Assembly (NCBI GenBank): GCA_000442125.1
Contig: KE546977.1
Location: 1,054,001-1,118,000 of the forward strand
Source of the DNA: Opeltia flavorubescens
Taxonomy: Eukaryota; Ascomycota; Lecanoromycetes; Teloschistales; Teloschistaceae
DNA length: 64,000 bases
Direction of reading: 5' to 3'
The translations under genes and the position numbers were made by a program. This document shows, one piece after another, positions 53,957 to 64,000 of this stretch; the stretch's first letter is position 1, and each line of letters opens with the position of its first letter. The notes under the pieces were generated by a model. The model was not told the origin of the DNA, made no database searches, and saw only the letters and a list, made by a program, of their open reading frames with translations.

Positions 53957-56900
53957 GTCTGAAAGACCGACCCTGGTCCGGGACGTTGGGGTTGTTTTTT
54001 CTTTTGATATACTATGGTGGGCAAGCTCGACTCTCTTCACACCGAGAATAGATGACGGTATATTAATGTCAGGCGTTCAATAAGTCGCAAGAAAAATAAG
54101 CCCACCGGCCAGCAATAGGACAAACAATGGTGGAAGATATTATGATCGTCTCAGAGGAGGATGCAGAACGGCTGAGTGTGGTACCACGGGTTTCGGTGGT
54201 GCACAGACAATATGCTCATGAGATGTCGGAGAAAGTTGGAGACGATGCAAGCGATATGGAGAGTAGAGAAGCTCTTGGGCGTTGAATTGACAGAGCCCAA
54301 GAGCAGCTGTAGTGGGGTTTGGCGGAGGTGAATGGTGAAAGTGTCGGTGGACTGATGGTAAACAGGGCAGATCACGTCTGGTGCGTGTTGCTTGTTTGCG
54401 CTAGTCGAGGGCGTCTTTCCAATACCGACAAATGACGCCGCAGCCGATGATCCACGAGAAAGACTCAACGTCCAGCAACGGTCAATCCTCTTGGAGACTG
54501 TATGGTTTGATAGTAAGAAGACTTTTAGGTATGATGCTTGAAAGTATGCAGACAATCAGAATCTTCGAGGCAATTGCCTAGAATTGAAATAGTAAAAGCA
54601 TACTCTTGTGTAAAGTATGGAAGTTCTTCCATAGCAACCCGGCGCGTTTTTGATGAACTAATTACCTTGGCACGCCAACCTCTTCGCGACAAATCCCAAA
54701 TCCCGTCTCCACTTTCAATCGAGTCAACCATCTTAACAGGCCATCGTACATCATTCACCATGAGAGTAATCAACAATGAATCCATTTTCAACGTCTTGAC
54801 AGTGGATCGATCTCGCCCAATTGCCAGGGTCTTTTTCTTTTAGCTTAAGAATTGATCTTTCCAAATGCCACTTGATTCTGGAGCATATTTTTCTGAATGC
54901 TGGATGCTGCTTTGTTTTCTTGTTTCCGCTACGACTGATTCTTACCTGCTTTTCAGAGCTTTGAAACACTCGTAGCTATTACAAGCGCTCGAGACGATAT
55001 GTGCGTTCTCATCACAGCTCCGAAGGTCGTTTCCGATACTCCCTGCTCAAATCCTCATCATGTTATTGAATCTCTCCCCACTCATGCCTGACCTGAATCT
55101 GCTTGAACCTCTTCCCAAACCCTCTCCACTTCTCCTCTCCAACTAAAGTTCAACCTTTGAGCTCCTCCCTCCTCCTCCACCTTCGTCCTCTTTATTCAAG
55201 TCATATAGTACGCTATCAACAGTCATGAGCACGAGATCGGACATCGTGGTATCGACTGGTGTATACCCCATCGGTGTCCCGAATTCGCGTAAAATCTGAC
55301 GGGCCACCGATGCTCAAGCTAAAAGCTTTTGAGACGGGCATTACAAGAGTTCTAGCGAGGACTCCGACCGATCGGGGTAAAAAACTTGGTGTCAAACATT
55401 CTGCCGTGAAAGTTGGATTCTTATCCGACAGATTCAGTGTCCTACTGGCCAGGTCAGCTGCGTAATGCCGACCCTTCGTTCCCCGGGAGAACGATGTCAA
55501 GAACCCTGCGATGGACATGCGAGGCGTTGATCATGCATAAAGACTACACCACCATGTAGCCAACCTAGCGACCATCGTTCTACCGACGAATCGGCTTCCG
55601 TGTCAAGCGTAAACTATGAGAATTCAACTTCTCTATTGATGTGGCTGATAAGCTGCCTGAGAGAGTGCGTCTCATTGCACATTTCACAATCCATTGGACG
55701 GAGTTGATCAGTGAGTTGACTAATGATTTCATGACATAGAATCTTGAGTGCGACAAACTATGTACAAGCCGGTTGCCAACCCGCAGGCGATCGCTGAAGC
55801 CATGTACAAGCAACCTCTCCGGAGAAGCACGATTTCAACTCCCCAATACTCCACTGCTGAAACCCTTCGCTACCCGCGATCGCTTCCTCTCGGCTCCCGT
55901 CACACTTCTTCCGTCTTCGGATGATACCAATTTCCGTCTCCAGACCTTTCCCGAGAGTTCACTCATCGAAGCAATCGTCTTATCGTGCGTTAACGCTCAA
56001 CGCGTGACGTTGCAGTACCATTTTGGTGTGTCGCTAAGATGAATCCGTTGGCAATCCTGATTGATGCCCAACTGCTGAAGATAGGTGCTTGTGACAATGA
56101 AGGAGCTCTGGATGAGGCATGACCGAGAGGGTCATGGCGAACCGACAGTCCACCAAAGATTGCTGGATTGGGAGCAGATTTCTGATCAGAATTTAGGCCG
56201 CCGGTAAGAGATGCTGTAATAACGTTCTTTTCTTAAGAAGCCCCATGTCGATGCTCAAGCTACAAGATTTGAACGACTGCATGCCCTAGGAATTCCTCCA
56301 TGTTGGTGTGCGACCCGATACTTTAATCGAAAGACAATGAACCACACAGCATCCGTAGACATTGCTGGTTGGACCATGTGCGGCCGTCACCGGTGGCCAG
56401 CGGATTGGCCCTGTTGTTGATGAGCTCGTCGAGGGGACACTGAGCGAGCGGATAGCTTCTGGCCCAGAGTAGTCAAATGAAAGATTCGACGGCGAGACCG
56501 ACCTTCGGAGCCTGAAGCGGTCTTGGTATCGAGCTGCCCATGAACCAGATCACTTTTCAAGGATTGAAGGGAGTAGGTGTCGTATGTTTGGAGGATGATA
56601 TCTGAATACATGGTGGTGTATGTTTTGATATTGTTGATGAATGATTCCGAATTTTTGGTATTAGTCAGAGCTGAATATCTTCTTTCTGATGTTGATAGAA
56701 TTTATTGTCCATGGACAGGATTCAAGGCTCCCTTATATCTTTTCTTCAGCATATCGTAGCTTGGATAAGTCCGACTGCGGTGTTTGCGGGCTTAGCCATT
56801 GTAGGCTTACGCGCACTCAATGCGCCTGCCGACGGACGAATTACGCCCTTCGCTGTGCATGCAGCTCGGCCTTATCTGCACTATCGGGCTTCTGGTACCG

Positions 56901-57148
56901 GGATCAGACGAATCAACGGAGCCGAGAGAAGAAGATGGTTGCGCCGTTGCGAGGAAAGCATGCTAAAGCTCTTGGCTGCCTGGTCTGCGCATGAGAGTCT
57001 GGGCTTTGGGATCAGACGTCGTGCGTATCGAAGCTTTCCAAGACATGCACAACGAATATCATAATTCTTGCCAAGTAGGCTTCAAATACTATCTATTCAT
57101 TCTAGACTTTCACGAATACTCACACATTATCTTGGCACATATCCGTTC
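53957..57148. other. Gene-poor region upstream of cyclin B and the RNase P RNA candidate
   Basis: About 3.2 kb. Close to 53957 lies the cyclin B promoter. A pyrimidine-rich tract at about 55095-55195 resembles fungal promoters for plus-strand transcription, but the frames after it are short. Frames at 55773-56042, 56387-56611 and 56705-57064 show no recognised similarity. A non-coding transcript or decayed gene is possible. Confidence 0.45.
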
Positions 57149-57370
57149 GTTGTCTTGAGGACTTGGCGATATGTTATCGCTGGGAAAAGTCCGAACGAGT
57201 GGTCCAGTCCGTAATTTGTCCTCGCGATAAGAGGCTCAGCCTTGGGATACAGGGATCGACCCCGTCGGCGAGGATTTCACCGACGCTAGGTGGCCAAGCT
57301 TTGGGCTAAGGTCAAAGTGGAATAGATCATACTTAAATCCGTCCGCACAGAGCGGAATTTGTGACGACTC
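57149..57370 (+). ncRNA. Candidate RNase P (or RNase MRP) RNA
   Basis: About 220 nt with the ordered core signatures of the RNase P RNA family. A P3-like hairpin GCGATA-TGT-TATCGC (57166-57180) is followed at once by CR-I TGGGAAAAGTCCGAACGAG (57181-57199). Then come a CR-II-like GGATACAGGG (57245-57254), a P12-like hairpin CGTCGG...CCGACG (57263-57285), CR-III-like GCTAAGGTCAAAG (from 57305), CR-IV AGATCAT (57324-57330) and CR-V ACAGAGCGGAATTT (57347-57360). CR-I and CR-V can pair as the P4 helix (AAAGUCCG with CGGAAUUU, one mismatch), and GTTGTC (57149) pairs with GACGAC (57363) as P1. GATCGACCC (57254) resembles a Pol III B box; a T5 run lies near 57458. The short P3 is unusual for a nuclear RNase P RNA. 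Ends are estimated. Family call is by eye. Confidence 0.5.
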
Positions 57371-57422
57371 AAAAAATAAAGCTACCAGAATACGTCAAAG
57401 TCTTACAGCCAATCCAGATAAT

Positions 57423-58706
57423 ATGGCGGACCTTCTGTAAGACACCATTCATGTTCAGTTTTTGATTTAGGTTTCGCAGCGCTGACATAATGCAGGAAAG
57501 AAGCACCGCTGACCGCGGTCCAAGTGGAGGCGCTGGTAAGCAAACACTATTCGATTTGCAGGAGGGTGTTAAGGTCAGGAACAGGTGGTGATGAAAGTCA
57601 TAAAACACTGCTCTCAAACATTTCCTACAACGGCGACTGGTTTTCTTGTTGGCATGGACGCTAAATCCACCCTCGAAATCACGAATTCCTTTCCCTTCCC
57701 CACAGTCGAACCCCCAGCTACCGACGGCCACCACGACAATAATGCTCTTTCAAACCACGCGGCCGGTGCCCCAAGGCAGAAATCAAATGCTGCCTACCAG
57801 AACGAAATGATCAAGAAGTTGCGGGAAGTCAATGTCGATGCCAATAACGTTGGCTGGTACACAAGCGCCAATCTTGGGAACTTCATTAATCTCAACATGA
57901 TCGAGAATCAGTACCACTATCAGAAAGAGCTCAATGAAAGGACGGTCGCTATAGTACACGATGTTAGTCGAAGTTCGCAAGGAAGCCTCAGCTTACGCGC
58001 CTTTCGCCTTTCGCCCGCCTTCATGGCTGCTTACAAAGAGAATAAATTCACCGTCGAGAGGTATGTATCCCCACATTTCATCCAAACCCCTCACTGTCAA
58101 ATGACTAGCAAACCTAAAACTATTTTCTCTAGTCTCCAAAAATCCTCCTTCCGCTACCAAGACATCCTCCTTGAGCTCCCCCTCCAAGTCCACAACTCCC
58201 ACCTCCTAACATCCTTCCTGCACACCCTCCCCCACTCCCCACCCCAATCCCAACCCTCTATCCCTCCATCCGTCTCCGAACTCCCTTCAACCACCAACCT
58301 CCCCACCCCCCTAGCCCCAAATCTAACCTCCCTAACCCTCTCCATCGACCCCTTCCTCTCCCAAACCGCCGACCTCCTTCTCGAGAGCATAGAAACCCAC
58401 AACACAGAACTCAACAACCACCAATACTACCAGCGCAGCCTGGCGCGCGAGCAGGCAAAAATCACAGCATGGCAGCAGAAGCGGAAAGCGGAAAATGCGT
58501 CCAGGTTGCTGACGAAGCAGGCGCCGTTGCCGGAGGATGAGTGGCAGAGGTTGTTTAAGCTGCCGCAGGAGCCGGGGAGGTTGGAGGTTCTGCTGAATAG
58601 TCGGCAGGTGGAGCAGTATGCGAGGCAGGTGGATGGGTTTGCGGCGGGGGTTACGGGGAAGATGTTTGCGGTTCGGAGTAATCTTTTGCCGGAGAAGATG
58701 GAGTGA
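57423..58706 (+). CDS. EIF3H: Translation initiation factor eIF3 subunit h, 4 exons
   Basis: MPN-fold subunit of the eIF3 complex that aids mRNA recruitment to the 40S ribosome. Exons: 57423-57436, 57496-57535, 57585-58060, 58133-58706; 367 residues. The joined start reads [18 protein letters not shown], then [20 protein letters not shown] and [17 protein letters not shown], the MPN domain; the JAMM metal site is absent, as usual for eIF3h. [15 protein letters not shown] and LRYQD-like [20 protein letters not shown] follow, and the end [20 protein letters not shown] with [12 protein letters not shown] is diagnostic. The first coding exon has 14 nt. Exon 4 switches sharply from C-rich to G-rich on the coding strand near 58430 (see findings). 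The start lies only about 50 bp after the RNase P RNA candidate, so the two may be transcribed in tandem or inter-dependently. Confidence 0.93.
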
Positions 58707-59237
58707 TTGATATCCTATGGGGGGCTGGTCTTGCACGAAGGTGGATAGGATTTTCAAAAGGGTCCAATGACATTTTTCGAAACATGTCTAGATCTAGATC
58801 TCAATGTATGAGAGAATGGAGAAGAGAAAATAAAATTCGTTCGAAATGATTACCTAGAAATCTTTTCATTGTCATTTCACGACTCGTGCTCGAGATTTCA
58901 GTGTAACGTCTGGTGGCGTGACAAATTTTGCAATTCTTTGTGCTTTGATTTTCTATCTACTACATCTTCCCCCTCGTGCGTTGATGCACCTTACTCCTTC
59001 CTCCAAATTCTCGCAGAACAAAAGAGAAATGATGGCATTTGGGTTGAAAAATGCCATCGGGTATCATGAAAAACCTTTTCTTATTTCCCTTCTTTCCATT
59101 GCATATCACGTTGAGATTATATCGCAGCCCGTTGAAGGACATATGAATCTTTTATTCTATGCATCTTTGATCGTTGCATCGTAACTTCATTGTTGAATTC
59201 TATTTGCTTGTTGAAATGGGGCAGGAAGAATTGGTGT
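58707..59237. other. Intergenic between convergent eIF3h and SAHH genes
   Basis: About 530 bp of AT-rich 3' sequence. Nothing else is supported. Confidence 0.5.
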
Positions 59238-60957
<1,720 letters not shown>

Positions 60958-61430
60958 GATTGCGAGTATAGAGGAGTGAATTAAGATGTAGGGTTTCTAA
61001 AGGCTCTGGGACGATATGGGAGGGATTCGCACAAATTTGATGTGGTTTGAAAGTGAATATATGAAGTTATTCTATCTGAGTGCTGGTTGAAATCTTTACG
61101 ACGGAAAGCGTCTTGCCCGAAGGAGGCAAGCTCTGACATCGGAGTTTTTCGGCGTCACTATGCTCCGTGATATGTACCACACCGAGCACCCGAGCACATA
61201 TCAGTTTAATGATTCTAGGGTATATTTAATAATGCTTTTAGTCTAATGGTCTGCCTCGTCTATACTTTATGCTCCGATCTCCCTTTTTCCGTGGTTGACA
61301 TGCCGCTCAAGTGCTCCATGCTGAAAGAGAAACTCCTGACGTGCGCCTTTCAGGTAAATCAATCGTAGGGTCCTCCTTTATCGAAATGCTGCCGTTCGAA
61401 AGCCGCGTGACTTTCGGTGTTGATGGTGAC
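60958..61430. other. Intergenic, SAHH promoter
   Basis: About 470 bp between two minus-strand genes, containing the SAHH promoter and the 3' end of the UPF0643 gene. A short inverted GTGTGGT/ACCACAC-type sequence near 61170 is visible but unassigned. Confidence 0.45.
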
Positions 61431-62159
61431 TCAATCTACCCATGGAATGATATTCCATTGCTCCACGTTTTCTTTCACCACAAGCTTCAAGCGCTCGATC
61501 TTCCATTCCGTGTACATCTTGATTGTCGCTCGCATTGCTGCTTTATGTCCTTCGCCGCCACTGCCCGGAGCAGCGTCCTCACGTCTTCGCCAAACGCCTC
61601 CCGCAGAGTCAGACGAGACTAAATAAAGGGACAATCTCCGACACTTACACGTAGCCACGTTCCTTCCATCGATATCTGGAGTCCCAAACCAATACTTCAA
61701 CAGTCCGCCAGATTTCACAGCCTCAGTGTGGGCCGTCTTGTCTAGTTCTGCAAGATGGGATCGGTCTGTGGATGGAGGTACCTGCGATCTGAAGACCACA
61801 ATGTAGAAAAACTGCTCTTTCCAGTGGAATCCTTCAGACTTGACTGCTGCTGTAAGGTACGTGAAGACAGCGTCCCAATTGAACGCATTGATGTAGGGAG
61901 TAGTAGCGTAAGCAGGTGTTGCTGGTGCAAGGATTGTCAAAGCTTTGGCCAAGAGAGTCTGAGGTTGAGTGAGTGTAGTCAAGTCCAAAAGGTGAAGCCG
62001 ACTTGTGTATGGTGACGCTACGAGTAGACGTTCTTCGACGACAGCCTGAGCATCTTCAATTGACAGTTCTTCCTGCCCAACGTCTCGCGAAACCGATTCT
62101 ACTGGAGATGAGGTAGGTGTAGCTTTGCTGGAGGAAAAGTAGGAGAGTGGTTTCCACAT
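61431..62159 (-). CDS. UPF0643 family protein, 2 exons
   Basis: Minus-strand exons 62159-61649 and 61597-61431; 225 residues. Core sequence: SIEDAQAVVEERLLVASPYT, FFYIVVFRSQVPPSTDRSHL, KSGGLLKYWFGTPDIDGRNV and GEGHKAAMRATIKMYTEWKI, which I recall as the conserved blocks of the UPF0643 family, found in fungi and without known function. The open frame runs straight through the intron; splicing from T|GTAAGT to GGGAG|GC (51 nt, CTGAC branch site) restores ATCVWRRREDA, which fits the family better than the read-through KCRRLSLYLV. No signal peptide or membrane segment. Function unknown; an enzyme of small-molecule metabolism is possible, without evidence. Confidence 0.78.
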   Translation of the reverse strand: MWKPLSYFSSSKATPTSSPVESVSRDVGQEELSIEDAQAVVEERLLVASPYTSRLHLLDLTTLTQPQTLLAKALTILAPATPAYATTPYINAFNWDAVFTYLTAAVKSEGFHWKEQFFYIVVFRSQVPPSTDRSHLAELDKTAHTEAVKSGGLLKYWFGTPDIDGRNVATCKCRRLSLYLVSSDSAGGVWRRREDAAPGSGGEGHKAAMRATIKMYTEWKIERLKLVVKENVEQWNIIPWVD

Positions 62160-63069
62160 GATGAAAAGAATTTTTCAATGGTGGAGAGGATCGGGAAGAA
62201 GGTAATGCGTCAAAAGGCACTTACACGAAAGTAATAAGGAACTGAAACAATTCGTCAAAGCCGTTCTCTTGACGTGATCGATAGCTGTTATTTTAGCGCT
62301 TCAACACGTCTACTAGAATGCAAAGGAGCGTCATCAAGGGTCTGAAGGAAAGGACTCGAAATTAATGAGAATTTGAGCAATAGCTCGTTATTATATGTCA
62401 AAGTGCTGACAAGGGGTAGCACGCAATATTTGGCCATCACCATGTCATTGCCCGCTGACGAGTCAGTCTGATCCCCCGACTGATGCAGCAGCAGTCATTC
62501 AAATCCTGGGTAGTCGCAACAGCAACCACAGTCTTTTCGGTGACTGCGTGAGGAGAGTGCGATGCTAGCTGCTACATATACTGGTGACTCTGGCTGCTGG
62601 ATTTCACCACATTGTCATTACGACGGTGATATGGCAGTTGAGGATAGGATCAGACCATGGTGGGAGGCGGTCCGACTTCATCTCCGTTTTTCAATGCATA
62701 CATTCTTACTGTCCCTGCAGTGGTGGCTCGAGGAAATGAGCAGCAAATGAGAATGAGCAATGGCGTCAAGTGGATCACCTCTGCTGCGAGCCGGAGGGAT
62801 CCTATACGACTCTTCACTCCCTGGGCATTGATGATAATGATGAGGAGGAAGATAGAGGAACTTTGTGATGACTACTTGGATCATTCACTGAACTGTTGAT
62901 TGAAAGTTACGTGCACTCGTGAGTTTCTTAAGGGTGAAGTCATGATTACTAGGGAAGATGCCTCCAACCACCACGCCACGTACCTGCATATCGGCAACGT
63001 GAATTCCAAGCTAACCTCAACCACCATCATCAACTTCTTGCTGCTTTACCTAGCCAGTCGTCGGAGGAC
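62160..63069. other. Intergenic, divergent promoter region
   Basis: About 910 bp between the minus-strand UPF0643 gene and the plus-strand gene at 63070. Short frames only; none recognised. Confidence 0.5.
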
Positions 63070-64000
63070 ATGGAAAGTTTCGCGACTGCGCATCCATTGG
63101 ACCCCAGCTTATTCAATCCTCAAATTCACCCAGGCCACCCTTCATTGGGCTCGCACCTTGATCTTGACACCGATCCTTTCCAATTCACTTCTCATTTTGA
63201 TCACCAACCACAGATACAACCACATCCCCGTGTCGATTTTGATCAGAGGCCAGCAGTATCATCTGCAAGATTCCAAGAACTCCCTTCTCACGTCCGAACA
63301 TCAGAACAACTTCCCAATGACTTTCCGCGAAATGGCCAAGGAGGACAATTTGGCATCCTCACTCCCCACCCGCAACTACCTAATCAGCCGCAAGTCCACA
63401 ACGAGGCTTTGGGCCGACTGCAAAATGAGATCGACTTGCGACCAGTTGCGATGCAGGGCGGAGGAACAACCGAGGGGCATTTCAGTAATATGAAGACTGT
63501 ACCAAATCCACCTAACCTGGAGCATTGGAGGAAGAAATTGTTCGAGGTAGAAGACACTGTCACTCTGACTGAGGAGGAGTAAGGCTCGGTCAACCATCGA
63601 AGCACAGAATAAGGCATTAACCATCATCTACAGATTCCAAACCTATTTCCCGCATATCGATAATGTCTATTCCCACCGCTCTACACAGAAGTACAAACGC
63701 CAGCCATTCGTGTCGCATTACTGGGATTGCCGTATGAAAGGAAGACCTCCAGGTACAGCGAAATCGGATGATCCAAGTAAGAAGAAGCGGAAACGGCAAG
63801 CTCGTGAGCGCGACTTGTGCGACGTCAAAATCAAGATCACAGAGTACTTTCCTGGCGCCAGGCAGATATTGGGCGAAAGCGCTCCACCTGGTCCAGCATC
63901 CGAAGCTCCAGCCAACCAGAACAGCGGCACCAACGGTTTTTTCTCCGATTCACACTCGAATAATCCTATGCAAGGTCAACAGCAGTCAAGACAGTTTCCC
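63070..64000 (+). CDS. Uncharacterised fungal protein, 3' end outside the window
   Basis: Exon 1 63070-63578 and exon 2 from 63634 running off the window end; 291 residues visible. The N-terminal 140 residues are His/Pro/Gln-rich and disordered. From residue about 155 the sequence becomes folded-looking: LEHWRKKLFEVEDTVTLTEE, then across the intron (GA|GTAAGG ... CTACAG|A) FQTYFPHIDNVYSHRSTQKY, PFVSHYWDCRMKGRPPGTAK, a basic patch SKKKRKRQARERD, and LCDVKIKITEYFPGA. The RGRPP-like KGRPPGT with the following Lys/Arg cluster could bind DNA or RNA or be a nuclear signal. I recall similar proteins from filamentous ascomycetes but know no function. The stop and any further exons lie beyond 64000. 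Confidence 0.7.

Noticed and set aside
56705-57064. 119-codon frame just before the RNase P RNA candidate
   Set aside because: No similarity, Arg-rich, likely chance or leader sequence.
61620-61648. 30-nt intron ending at TTTAG in the UPF0643 gene
   Set aside because: Too short for fungal splicing; the 51-nt choice fits the family better.

Overview
The window is nuclear DNA of a filamentous ascomycete (Pezizomycotina, possibly Leotiomycetes; the class is a guess). Evidence: about half G+C, dense genes on both strands, many introns of roughly 45-60 nt with GTRNGT donors and CTRAY branch sites, and whole-length orthologues of conserved fungal housekeeping genes. There are no operons or bacterial signals. 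Nearly all models were built by joining exons by hand so that frame, splice sites and family sequence agree.

Layout. 0-11 kb: sphingoid base kinase LCB4, coatomer beta SEC26, exon-junction protein MAGO (7 exons), GID4 degron receptor, ABC-F protein GCN20. 11-19 kb: a 2.6 kb gene-free stretch, a 1095-residue protein of unknown function, and an RNase H-fold protein that has lost most catalytic acids. 19-30 kb: G-patch splicing protein, two seven-helix rhodopsin-domain (SAT4-type) proteins, and splicing factor CLF1. 30-37 kb: an unknown protein, a YY1-like zinc-finger protein, a YAR1-like ankyrin protein, a 456 bp MITE and the 2-oxodicarboxylate carrier. 37-47.5 kb: DNA2 nuclease-helicase, an AT-hook protein, RPP40 (RNase P/MRP subunit, 7 exons, easily missed because no exon is a long ORF) and THO3/TEX1. 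48-54 kb: long-chain acyl-CoA synthetase and cyclin B. 54-57 kb: gene-poor, ending in a candidate RNase P RNA gene. 57-64 kb: eIF3h, S-adenosylhomocysteinase, a UPF0643 protein and an uncharacterised gene cut by the window end.

How they relate. The genes do not form one pathway or a secondary-metabolite cluster. RNA work is well represented: MAGO, CLF1, the G-patch protein, THO3, RPP40 and a candidate RNase P RNA, plus GCN20, YAR1 and eIF3h in translation or ribosome assembly. Several neighbours are head to head across 0.2-0.4 kb (SEC26/MAGO, the unknown 493-residue gene/zinc-finger gene, ODC/DNA2, RPP40/THO3) and probably share promoters.

Most interesting signals: the candidate RNase P RNA some 11 kb from an RNase P protein gene; a recurring switch of the coding strand from C-rich to G-rich toward gene 3' ends; three GC-AG introns; an 11-nt internal microexon; and a MITE with 124-bp terminal inverted repeats. 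I saw no clearly new multi-gene system.
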